64,000 bases of DNA, taken from Folioceros fuciformis (Eukaryota; Anthocerotophyta; Anthocerotopsida; Anthocerotales). Positions 9,421-20,130 of this stretch are shown here, one piece after another (position 1 is the first letter of the stretch; each line of letters begins with the position of its first letter). The position numbers and the translations under genes are program-made. The notes under the pieces are model-generated. The model did no database searches. It had not been told where the DNA came from and saw nothing but the letters and a program-made list of their open reading frames with translations. The stretch is taken from NCBI GenBank assembly GCA_049999805.1, contig JBNGIO010006279.1, positions 311,612-375,611 on the forward strand, given 5' to 3'.

Positions 9421-12400
9421 ATGGCTGGCCTGAAGGACCCCTTACTGCCACCAGGGGATGGAGATTCTGAAGCGAGGAATCCCGATGCTGGCATCAATCC
9501 TGCAATTCAACGACCTGTCGCTGTGGATTTTCTGTTCTTGAAGCGGGTTTGGAGGTTGATGGTCATTGCCAGGGCAGGATGGGCATTTGTGCTTGTGATT
9601 CTATCAATTCTCAGCGTGGTAGTTGTGTCCAGAGCCGGTCTGGTCATTGGCCACTTTTATCTAGCTCTCATCAATAAGGACATGCAGGTAGCGGATCGGG
9701 AACGTATCAACGTTTCGTTTGTCCGAGCTATCCATAGTCATTGATGCTAAGTGTTGTGATTTCAGTTGTCTGTGTTTATCTTACACCTTTTGTGTCCTTG
9801 CTGACAGCTTCTATGGGACGCTATTCGACTCTCCTTGTTGTGGTATGGGGCAGAGTCAATATGTAGTGCAGCACAGGTCTGGACAGCTGAGCTCTTAGCT
9901 TTACACTGGCGGAAAAACCTTACAGACGCTTGTCACCCTATGTATCTTACAGGTTCCAATCTCTGTGCACTCAACAGTCCTGTACAGATTATAGACAATC
10001 CGGATGAACGTGTGACACAAGAGTTGTATAATTTCTCTCAAGCCCTTGCACAGTTGATGTTGGAAACAATTGCTGCACCACTTATGATAGTATACTACAC
10101 ATGGTGGGTATGGAAATATGTGGGCTGGTATGGTCCCGTTACTGTATACTTTTTCTTTGTAGTGGGTGCGACAGTTACCAGGTGGATCATCTCTCCAATT
10201 GCAGGCCTCGTTGCAAGACAAGAAAAATTGGAAGCGTTTTTCAGAATCTCCCACGTCCGGTAAGACAAAAAGTCTCTTCTTAGAGCTTGTCTTGGTGGAC
10301 CATGGCCTTGACCTTGATTTTTATCTTCAGCATTCTTGTCCACCGGCAGTTCTAATGGTGTCTGTACTTTCCATGGTGACATGGATCATGCAGAATACGA
10401 GGAAATGCAGAAAGTATTGCTCTTAATGAGAGTGGAGCACTAGAGCAGACTGAGCTGGATAGAAAGTTTGGAGCTGTCCTGCAGAACCAGAGAAAGCTGG
10501 TTACAAGACACTGTTGTTTAGATTTTGTAACGAAGGCTTACAGTTATCTAGGTGAGCACTTTGTTCGCTGAATTGAGCTTCTTTAAAACACTGGGCCTCT
10601 GTTTGGGGAGTTGCGGGTGGTTTACAGTCTCGTGCGCACCTGGGTTTTTGCAGGTAGCATTTTAAATTATTGTGTGGTGGGACTTGCGGTCTTCGGGGGC
10701 CGTTATGATCAGGGATCAAGTGGGGATGTAGCAAACATGATCAGCAACGCATCCTTCTCTGTCCTGCAACTAATTTTCAGGTATCCTTAGTTAAGTCATT
10801 TGCGCACCAAATGTTTGCCAACTGTAACAGAATCTGATAAACGAACTCTGCTCTGCAGCTTTACTCAGATTATTGAGACTGCCAAAAAGGTTTCTGATCT
10901 AGCTGGTTACACAGTCCGAGTTGCAGAGTTGTTTGAAGCACTGGACCTCCTTCCTGCTGTCTCTGATGCTTTTCCAAATACTACTTCACTCAGCCCCAAG
11001 AAGCATCGGGCTGCAGAAATCAAGGACGACTCTGCAAGCGGAGGACCAGCCTCTGTACTTGGTCTGTCGGAGGATTCTGTAGAACCGGATCTTACTGAGT
11101 TTCTGGCAATTCCACCGACACATTTTCATCTCCGGGTCAGCAGGGTGCTTGAGTATTCTGTCCACTTCACTCCTGTGGAGATTCGGCCCATGCTAGCTCA
11201 TGTATTCCCTGAGGTAGACCCGAGGGCGATTTTGGTTATCACCACCTTCCAACCGGCAGCAATCAACCTTTGGCCTGCTGCCTGCTGTCTGTATGAGGAC
11301 GGTTCAACGTCACGCAATTTGGAGGAGACTGTTCTGGAGATGGAGGTACGGGAGGAGATCAGCACCTTGGCCAACCTGTTTCTAGCCTGGCAGCAAGAAG
11401 TGACTGACAGACTGAAAAGTGTAGGACACTGGGCAGCTGCCGCACATCCATTGACTGGGCTTCCCGTTGGCACCTCTAGTCAACGTGGGCCTTTAGAAGC
11501 TCCTTCATCCACCTCTCCGTCATCTGCAGAATCAACTGTATTGGAAGTGTCAGATGGTCCAAAGTTCAGACAGGTGGATGCTGCTCGTGTCCTTTTTGGC
11601 TACGCATCCATAGAAGTTGGTTGCGGTAACGTCCTAGTCCATCCGAAGTACTTCACTCACTGTTTTCCAGCCTCTTTGTTCACAACTGCCCCCTTGGGGG
11701 CACTGCTCTCAGCAATGCAGTCCGTCCAGGAAGTGTACATATCGAAGGCAGGTCCACGGATGGGTGATAACGGTGCTGGCAGTGTGGAGGCAACTTGGGT
11801 GAGTGAGAATGCAGCTGTGCCGGGGGAGGTTGCTGCCCTTATATGTGACAACCTCACTCTCAAGATTCCGCGCACCCAACAGCTGGTAGTGCAGTCCCTA
11901 AGTCTGAGAGTGAAATGGGGAGAATCCCTTCTAATCACTGGTCGAACTGGCAGTGGCAAGACCAGCTTACTTCGAGCCATTGGCGGTGTGTGGCCACTGC
12001 AATCAGGTGCTGATTGTTGCCTGTTTTGTCTGCACTGTTGGTGCGATGTCCAGTTCTTTAGCATAACCCGGCCCCTCTTTCTGCTCCGCTGTGGTGCAGG
12101 AAGGTTCTGGGTTCCTCCACGGCTCGAGGGGAAGGGTGTGTTGTTCATTCCCCAGACACCATTTCTAGTGAAAGGAGGCCTTGCAGCTCAGATACGTTAC
12201 CCTGACCAGGATAATGCTTCAACCGAGGCCTGCGCACATCGACTGCGAGAAGCCTTACAAGCAGTGGGCATGGTCTACCTGCTCGACAAGGTGACAGAAG
12301 ACTGGCAGGTTTGTCGGACCCCACCCCTCTCGATGTCATCAGGAATGGATACGAGGGACATTTTTATGGAGGAACAGGAAGGGATTCTAATATCGGCTTG

Positions 12401-12771
12401 TGTAATGCAGCAAGATATCGATATCGACACCCTCTCACCAGGGGAGATGCAAAGCCTATCGTTGGCACGCGTGCTTTACCACCGACCACAACTTGCGATC
12501 ATGGACGAAGCAACAAGCGCTTTGAATGAAGAGGCTGAGGTTAGTGGGGAAGGAAGGCATGAGGTCAGTCGCACAGTCTGATCGTTTGCTAGGCAGCGTG
12601 AAACTCATCCCCCATCTTGGACTGTTATATCTACAGGATCGAATTTACAAGAAAATCATGGAGATGGGCATCACGGTGGTCAGTGTGGCCCACAGACGAA
12701 GCCTCTTTCACTACCACACCAACATTCTGCATATTCAAGGCGATGGAGAAGGTAGCTGGGCTTTCAATTGA
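9421..12771 (+). CDS. ABCD4: ABCD4-type ABC half-transporter with long linker insertion
   Basis: Exons 9421-9687, 9808-10259, 10394-10551, 10654-10780, 10859-12006, 12100-12308, 12411-12539, 12637-12771; phases agree; 874 residues. ATG 9421 is the first in frame. The membrane half has the subfamily D signature 'NPDERV' and the stretch 'IVYYTWWVWKYVGWYGPVTV', then 'RQEKLEAFFR' and 'RIRGNAESIALNESGA'. These track animal ABCD4 (lysosomal cobalamin transporter) more closely than plant ABCD1/CTS or plastid ABCD2. The nucleotide-binding half has Walker A 'GRTGSGKTS' (about residue 692), signature 'LSPGEMQSLSLAR', Walker B 'LAIMDEATSAL' and H-loop 'VSVAHRRSL', ending a few residues later as ABCD4 does. 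About 270 extra residues, rich in Ser/Pro, sit between the two halves, making it far longer than the roughly 600-residue family norm. Introns 6 and 7 (12007-12099, 12309-12410) are stop-free and in frame. Substrate is not known. Confidence 0.87.
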
Positions 12772-13766
12772 TAGGAAGCCGGCCGACTGAAAAACAGCTT
12801 TGAAGCGCGCCGCCCTTTACGTCGTTGAAGATATTACGATCGCCAAGTCTGTGATGAGCTGCATACCTATCCCACATAGTTACGAGGTGCTCCTACGGTC
12901 TTCCTTCGTCTTCCGTCGCAAAAAAATCCTATCAAGTAATAAAAAAAGCAGAGCAACTACAACATTGAAATCATCGGCGGAATGGGCTGTGGAAGTAAAC
13001 TCTGCTAGTGGGCAAAACTTAAGTTTATCTTCAGTGGCAAGCGGTCCTGCGGAGGACTTCTCTTCCTTCCAAATTCCCCCAACCTCATCGAGCAAGATCG
13101 TCCATCACAGTCCTCAGCCAATCAGACAGCGAGTATAACTGCCAGCAACACTGCACGTGAACTACTGCCTGTGCCACCACAAACCATCTGGCACTGACAT
13201 GAAGAGCAAAGTTTACGGAGGGCAGGCAAACCGGTAAAACTGAGGAGAAACAGTGATAAACGTCACTGGCATGGGCTGGAAAAGAGAGGTTCTGCGCGAG
13301 CAGTCTTGATTACAAATTGGGGGACAACCCAAACACAGGAACAAGAACCTTACAGTTTCACAGCAAACTTTGACACGCTGCAGGCCTGCCGTATGAGACT
13401 ACTGTGCGTGAGTCCCAATCTGGACTTGGCCCCATTTCTATCCTGCGACCGACTAGCCTCATTCCCAGGTTGGGCGGGAGCTTGAGCAACCAATAACTTA
13501 GGGCGAAACACATTGTCAAGCTGACGTTCTTCTCCAACATTTGAGTAATGGTTAACAAGAGATCTGCCTTCCTAAGATTTCCTACGTGCTGATCCATGGC
13601 AGAATTAAGGGGGTCACAAAGCCAAACCAGACATCCCATTTTCCACCCTTGAGCTGAAGCAGAGGCCACCAGATAGATAACTAGCAATGATGACACTGGT
13701 ATGTACAATCATCTATCGGACATGGGTTTGAAACCTCTGGATATATATATGTATGCATTGCGCATG
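12772..13766. other. convergent intergenic region
   Basis: About 1 kb between the stop of the ABCD4-like gene (+) and the stop of the ABHD17-like gene (-). It should hold both 3' UTRs. A minus-strand frame at 13358-13708 looks like chance or UTR. There is a short (at)n run at 13740-13750. No gene supported. Confidence 0.5.
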
Positions 13767-15030
13767 TCAGGCGCGTCTTGAATTATTTCGTTTCAAAGCT
13801 GACCTTTCTAATGACGAGATGAATTTTCGGAGGTGGCGAATATATTCTGGATACAGCTCAAGGTTGCAGTGACCGCCACCTTTCAGCCATAGAGGTTCAT
13901 ACTTTTCCTTACAGAGATCCCACAGCTGCTTTCCATGTGACCAGTCAACAACCTCGTCAGCCGTTCCCTGTAAAAAAACAAGGGTACCGATTCAACCAGC
14001 AAACATTAGGCCCACAAGCTGCATAGCCTGAAATTTGCTAAAGCCATTATTGAATTTTGACTGAATTAAGCCTGGGAAAGGACTCACGTGCATGATGAGA
14101 ACAGGGCATGTGACCTGCCCAATTTTGTCAATGTTCTGCAAAGTACCAAGGATGGCATCACATCAGGCATGCAAACGCTTCAATTGCAGCGTCGGACAAG
14201 GACTTCAGGAGTTGGGGGCTTACTTTGTAGATGTCAAACCAGTAAGTTCTCTTCACAGGGTACATAACCCGCAAGCCTGAAAGGATTGGACTATGCAGAA
14301 CCACTGCTCGCAAGCGGGGTAACCGAGCTGCCAAATCCAACGTCGGTCCACTTCCCACAGACTGTCCATACAGAACAACATCCTCTTCCTTGGCTCCATA
14401 CTGCTTATGGAGACAGTCGTAAGCTGCTTCGATGTCGGCATACGTGTTTGGTTCAGTCGGCTGTACGCATGGACGAATGAAGTTTCTTAGTACCTTCTCA
14501 CAACTCAACGATCCCGGGAGACGTAGCCCCTGAAACCAATTGCATGCATAGCGGACAAACAATCAAGAAGACCTAACCTTCCCAGAAGACGCTCCGTACC
14601 CGGTATAATCGTACCTGCACGATTCAACGAACAAAACAGACGATTACGCCGGGCCGCAACAAGGAAGCCGCGTCAACCGCGTTGCAATGCAGTCCCGGAA
14701 GCTGGTCAAAAGGTGTCCAGAAAAATACCCTAGCACATTGACATGAAGATGCACACTGAGCTCCACAAACAGCTCGTACATTTGCCCCAAATCAGCTGCA
14801 TTCCCATGCGAGTAGAGCAGCGTGAGCGTCGCGGACGGGTTGCGCACATACAAGGCTATGATATCCTGAGCCCGCTTAGTCCGCAGGCGCAGCACATCCA
14901 CGTTGTCTCGCAGCGGGACGTCGGCAAACTTCAGCTTTCCCGTCAGCTCATCAGTGACCACCCTATACGACGGCGGATTGGGAGGAAAAAATGCAAATCT
15001 AGCCGCTACAGAGGATGTCACTGCTCCCAT
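13767..15030 (-). CDS. ABHD17-type alpha/beta hydrolase
   Basis: Exons in coding order: 15030-14729, 14614-14578, 14460-14224, 14135-14088, 13967-13767; 274 residues, phases agree, stop TGA at 13767-13769. It resembles ABHD17 proteins, serine hydrolases that in animals remove palmitate from membrane proteins; the plant relatives are little studied. The start '[17 protein letters not shown]' is the conserved N-terminus. Later landmarks are '[18 protein letters not shown]' (oxyanion region), '[12 protein letters not shown]' encoded wholly by a 37-bp exon, the nucleophile elbow 'YGQSVGSGP' (Ser), '[12 protein letters not shown]' (Asp) and '[11 protein letters not shown]' (His), so the catalytic triad is complete. 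Gly2 of the start could be lipid-modified, but that is inference. The C-terminus after the triad is short and basic. Confidence 0.94.
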
Positions 15031-15984
15031 CCCTACCTACTGCACGAACCCCTGCCCTCCTCGATCTGGCTCTGCTATCCACCTCAAACCCTGCCAACTC
15101 TTACAGAAACTAAACGCCGCTCCAGACGTCCCAAATTCCTTACAGCGCTCCTCCTGCACTGCAAACCTAGAGAAGAGGAAGATGCAACGGCCCGGCCCCG
15201 GCCAGATTGCTCACCTACACACAGCCCCACACCGGGCTAACCGAGAGCCCCGCTCTGTCCGCGCTCCGCGGCCTCCATGGACGCGATCGCAGAGCAACTA
15301 CGGGAGTCGCTCGTGCGCGCGCATGGCCGCGGGCGGATCCACAGCAAGCCTCAGAGCACCAAGATCCGCACGCGAGGGAAGAGTGCCAGACTGGGAGACG
15401 CAACAGCCGAGGGGGGCGAATTTTTGCACCCGTGCCTGAAACAAAAAAAAAAGAGAATGCGTCTCTTGTCCTGGCTGAGGTGCATGCCCTACTCATCTGT
15501 TTACCATGCTTGTCCTATTCATTTGCTAACGCCATCATGCTCCTCACTTCTAGCCTCTCTCGCCATTTTCTATCCAACGTGTCCGTCGGCTACCGTTCCC
15601 CTCGCTTCCAACACCCAATTTAGACGCCGTGAAAAACAGCCACCAACTACATTCTCCATTTCCAAAGCAATGGTAACTATGGATAAGTATCAACCTATTG
15701 TCATGGGTTAAAAATTGCCAAATGTTGGGTTGTATAGATCTTGTCCATCTCTTCACCTTCCTGCAAGAGATTTCCTCATCTTCACCTTCCTGCAAGCTGG
15801 CAGGTAGCTTTAGAGTAGATACGTGTACTCAGGGCCTTTGTCGGCTGTTCTCTATCACCTGGATGCGAGTGAACTTCCAACAGATGCTGATTTCATACGG
15901 TTTCCTTCAAGGGAGTTTGTTTCTAGGAGGCGTTTGTACGATTGATAAGGATATGGTTCAATTTGATCGTGGAGGCATCTGGCA

Positions 15985-16084
15985 NNNNNNNNNNNNNNNN
16001 NNNNNNNNNNNNNNNNNNNNNNNNNNNNNNNNNNNNNNNNNNNNNNNNNNNNNNNNNNNNNNNNNNNNNNNNNNNNNNNNNNNN
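15985..16084. other. assembly gap (100 N)
   Basis: A run of 100 N followed at once by 21 C. The homopolymer is the likely reason the assembly broke here, and its length should not be trusted. Confidence 1.
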
Positions 16085-19000
16085 CCCCCCCCCCCCCCCC
16101 CCCCACTATCGCCGCCTTTCCTTCGGGTTCCTAATTGTCGTTGCCCCTTGGGGCGTGTTGCCTTTTTAGCACTAGCCTGACGTAGGTACCTGACGATTCA
16201 CTGGTTTTGCGGGATTTATGACGCGACCATTTATTGTGTTGCGAGGTCTTACGCCTGTAGGTGGTAGGGCCTGGCCTGACGGAAGGGTGACCTCGAGCTG
16301 CTGTTCTTACTCTGGATAGTCTGGACTAGAATGTATGTAAAGCGTGGGATTGATTGATAGAAAACACGATGTGCTTCAATATTGCTGATATGTCCGCCAT
16401 TAAAACATCCAGGTGCAACCATGTGCAAGTGCAGCCAAGGAAGGAGGGCAATCCTTGTCTACTCTGGCCCTCAAGGATCTGTCCGCATTTGCAAATGAAG
16501 CAGCCGATCTTTCTCTGTCCGGGTAAAGATGGTTCCCCGATGAGGAACAGGATTAGAATAGTCGGGGCCGGCGGCGGTGGTTGAAGCCTGGGGAATCGTT
16601 GAGTGACACAGGCGAGCGTGCTGTCAAAATCAGCTGATACGCATACCAATTACATATGTGCCACGCAAACTATGTGTGCGTGGAAGTTCGAGCCCGTGGG
16701 CATCTCGTAACACAGAAGAACCTCTTGGAGCTTCCAAAGGGAAGTTACCTGCCTAGGTCTCGGACTCCCATGCGGTGATGCATGACCTAAATGCCTTCTC
16801 CATGCCGAGTATGACGTGGTTGGGAAGGTGAGGTGACTGAGAGAGATCGGCGTCCACCAAGCTCGAGGCAAACGACAGCTGTTGGCCTTAATGGAGATGC
16901 CTTTCTGCATGCAGGGCATGCTTGTGCCAAGCTTTGCATGATGCGCAGACGGCTTCACATTGGACGAGATTGCGTTTGTTGCTAACAAGCACTAGACCGG
17001 ATGTGGAGACCAGCAGGCAGCAGCTCTTTCCTGGAGCTGGAGGATCCGTATGAGAGAGAGTGTGAGGATGAGGCTCGTCAGCCTGCAGGTCCTGGTTCAG
17101 AAGAGGATCGTTTGCATGCTGCTAATCACCGCTTGTTGTCGAAACATAGTTTCTGCTCGCATTCATCTGCAGCTGCCGGCACGTCTTTCCTGCATAGCGG
17201 CGTGAAAGAGAAGGCTTTTTGATCTTTGCGGCCTTAAGGGAAGGCTTCTTGGCCTGTGTCTGCGTCGCCCTGATGGGAAAACCTTGCAAGGCGTTTACAT
17301 GTTACATAATTCTAGACAAGGCCGGCAGCACTCTCCGATCATCGCAGAATTACACTTAAAGGAAGTTGGGAATTACGTTCTGCAAACGCATTTGTTACCC
17401 ACTGGCCAGTAAATGAGCTTGCGGCACTGGCCCATGTTCACAACTACTCATCCCTTCTCTCTTGACCCGCGCATCTGACGAAGCTGTTTACATATCCTGC
17501 TTGCCTCATGGTGTGTTGTACATGGTTGTGAAAATATTGCCAGCACCACACGAACGCATATGGTTAATCTAACGAGCATGCGAGCATACATGCACAGGCT
17601 GTGGTGCCTTGTTCACGTAATCCAGGCATTCTTGGCAGGGGCAGAACGTACTAGAGGAGGGATGGAGACACGGGGAGACACGGTCGAGTTTTTCCGGGTA
17701 GCTAGCCCAGTTTCTACACGAAATTTGCAGCTGCTGGCAACAGATTTCTAACACCAATTACACTGTTCCTGTTGTACATTTTCCACTGTACATCGAAAAT
17801 CCACAAGTCCTTCTGATGGAGACGAAGTTCTTGCAGCACATGGTCCACAGCACTGCACGTACCTCTCATGGCACAGTGGCCGGAGCTTCTGTACAGGATG
17901 AACGGGTTAGCATGGATTCAATCGTACATTGGATGTAAATGATATGAACCATGGCTGCAGGCGCATTCCAACTGCTGACGTTCACTGAAAGTGTGGCACT
18001 GCACATGGATTAGGACAACCTAGCAGCGCTGTGCAACGTCGTCAACAACCGAGCTCGTCCTCAGTCAGGTCAGACATTTCCTGCCTATGGAAGTAGTAAG
18101 AGAGCTTGAGCTTCAGGTCGTACTAATTGGGAACCGGCAATGTTGATGGTGTTTCAGATTAAAAGCACGTGGAAGACAGATGGCCATGTTATACCGAATG
18201 ACAAGGACCGTGCGGCGAAGATAGGACGCGGTGACATCGATGACGTCTGAGGAGCCTCTATTCCATAACTTGGGCCCAAAGAGAAGGGTGAGAGGACGAC
18301 CGGGGGATACTTGTTATCCCTAGCTACTTCACGTAATCCATCAACCCTAAACGGTGAAACCTTCAGCGCTTTGCAAGACGGACGAAAATGGAGGGAGAAC
18401 CAATTGAAGTGCCATGACCGCTGGTCAGCTTCTGTTCCTGAAGGGAGAAGGCTGTCGGCAACACTGTCCCACTAGTCACTATCACCATGGTTTTCCTAGC
18501 GACTCAGCGTCCGAAGCGGTTTAAAGGCTGGAGCGGGTGGAACGCAACTTCTGCTGCGAGTGGTGGCCGAATGAAATGAACGTACATACAGTACGAGGGG
18601 CTTTTTCGGGGCAAGGTTCTGTTGCCGGACGGCCGGGGGCCCGGGCCGGGGACTCAATAGCTACCATTCGCAGACTTCCGAGTCGGGACTGCTGTCCTTC
18701 CAGAAGAGCTCGCACAAGACAGCTTGCGGCCCTGCTTGTTAGACGGACGAGCACTTTGTCTGTCGGGCATCAACATCACAACCATGCTTACTCCCAGAGT
18801 GCATACTGTGCGCATGTTCCTCTACTCCGGGCAAGGACTGGTTCCGAATGTGCCAGCCACAGTTCATCAGATCCGTGTGCATCTGGCACGGCACAGAATG
18901 AATGCAAGCAGATTAGGGTTTAGTCACACACATAGAGTGGTGTTCCGTGCGTCCTGTACATACACATGTATGTTTGAGCAGCAGTGATGCGGACGCCCGC

Positions 19001-19513
19001 GCCGCATGTGTGTTGCAGTGCAGCAGCACGCTTCTGGCAAAGGTGGCAAGGACGACGTGGTCGTGGCCAGGCCGGGCCGGGCCGGGCATGGCCGAGGTGT
19101 GTCGTGGCCCCGTTCCCACGAACAGCCTCACAAATCGAGGCGTCGACTTGGTGTTTGCGGCTCAAGAAAGTGGCACACGAGCGGGCCTACGACTTGCCAT
19201 TAATTTGTTTTTTTTTTTTTTCCCCTTTGAACGCAACTGCCGGGAGTTCCCGCCTTCCCCGGACGTCTTGGCAGCTTTCCGACCGGCGGGAACCGGCCCA
19301 GCCGGTGAGTGACAGTTACGCGTCCACGGTCGTTAGAGCCGGGGTCGACGACATGGCCGCACCAGCGGACGCAGCGCGACGGGCTGCGTACAAGACCCAC
19401 CTACCTTGCAGACGTGGGCCGTCTCATAGGCGCGCGCCCTTCAAATAATTCACGATTGACGCGCGCTGCCCAGCCCTGACCTGAGCCGGGCTGCCCTGCT
19501 CGGTCGGCGACTT

Positions 19514-19913
19514 NNNNNNNNNNNNNNNNNNNNNNNNNNNNNNNNNNNNNNNNNNNNNNNNNNNNNNNNNNNNNNNNNNNNNNNNNNNNNNNNNNNNNNN
19601 NNNNNNNNNNNNNNNNNNNNNNNNNNNNNNNNNNNNNNNNNNNNNNNNNNNNNNNNNNNNNNNNNNNNNNNNNNNNNNNNNNNNNNNNNNNNNNNNNNNN
19701 NNNNNNNNNNNNNNNNNNNNNNNNNNNNNNNNNNNNNNNNNNNNNNNNNNNNNNNNNNNNNNNNNNNNNNNNNNNNNNNNNNNNNNNNNNNNNNNNNNNN
19801 NNNNNNNNNNNNNNNNNNNNNNNNNNNNNNNNNNNNNNNNNNNNNNNNNNNNNNNNNNNNNNNNNNNNNNNNNNNNNNNNNNNNNNNNNNNNNNNNNNNN
19901 NNNNNNNNNNNNN
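19514..19913. other. assembly gap (400 N)
   Basis: A run of 400 N in GC-rich sequence upstream of the kinesin gene. Part of its promoter or 5' UTR may be missing. Confidence 1.
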
Positions 19914-20130
19914 ATTCGTGTCCTGCGGGGTGGTGAGCTGGGTGGAATTGTGGGGTGCAGCGGGAGCTGCAGAGGCGGCGAAGTGGGAAGCGAATTGGAG
20001 CAGAGGTGGTACAGGTTAGTAGTTTCCGGGAGGTCTGGCTTGATGGATCCAGGTGGACGCGGGTGCTGCTCTTGTGGGGTGATGAGTGATGGGGTTGTGG
20101 TAGGACTTGGCGAGTTGTGTTGTAGGAAGC

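Larger units (their letters stand above)
15031..20130. other. 5.1-kb region without a supported gene
   Basis: Holds two assembly gaps, a poly-C run (16085-16105), a poly-T run near 19207 and a GC-rich, CpG-rich stretch (about 18.6-20.1 kb) that suits the kinesin promoter. A plus-strand frame at 15277 starts with a good ATG context and about 60 plausible codons, but has no family features and no clear second exon. Frames at 17001 and 18537 likewise look random. The region could hide a non-coding transcript or poorly conserved exons; I cannot support one. Confidence 0.5.

Noticed and set aside
9421-12771. Plastid ABCD2 or peroxisomal ABCD1/CTS as identity.
   Set aside because: The 'VYYT.....GWYGPV' segment, the linker to 'QEKLEA' and the very short tail after the H-loop follow ABCD4; CTS is a full-size transporter.
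15277-15711. Plus-strand frame with a good ATG context ('MDAIAEQLRESLVRAHGRG').
   Set aside because: Only about 60 residues look protein-like, there is no family similarity I can name and no downstream exon that continues it.
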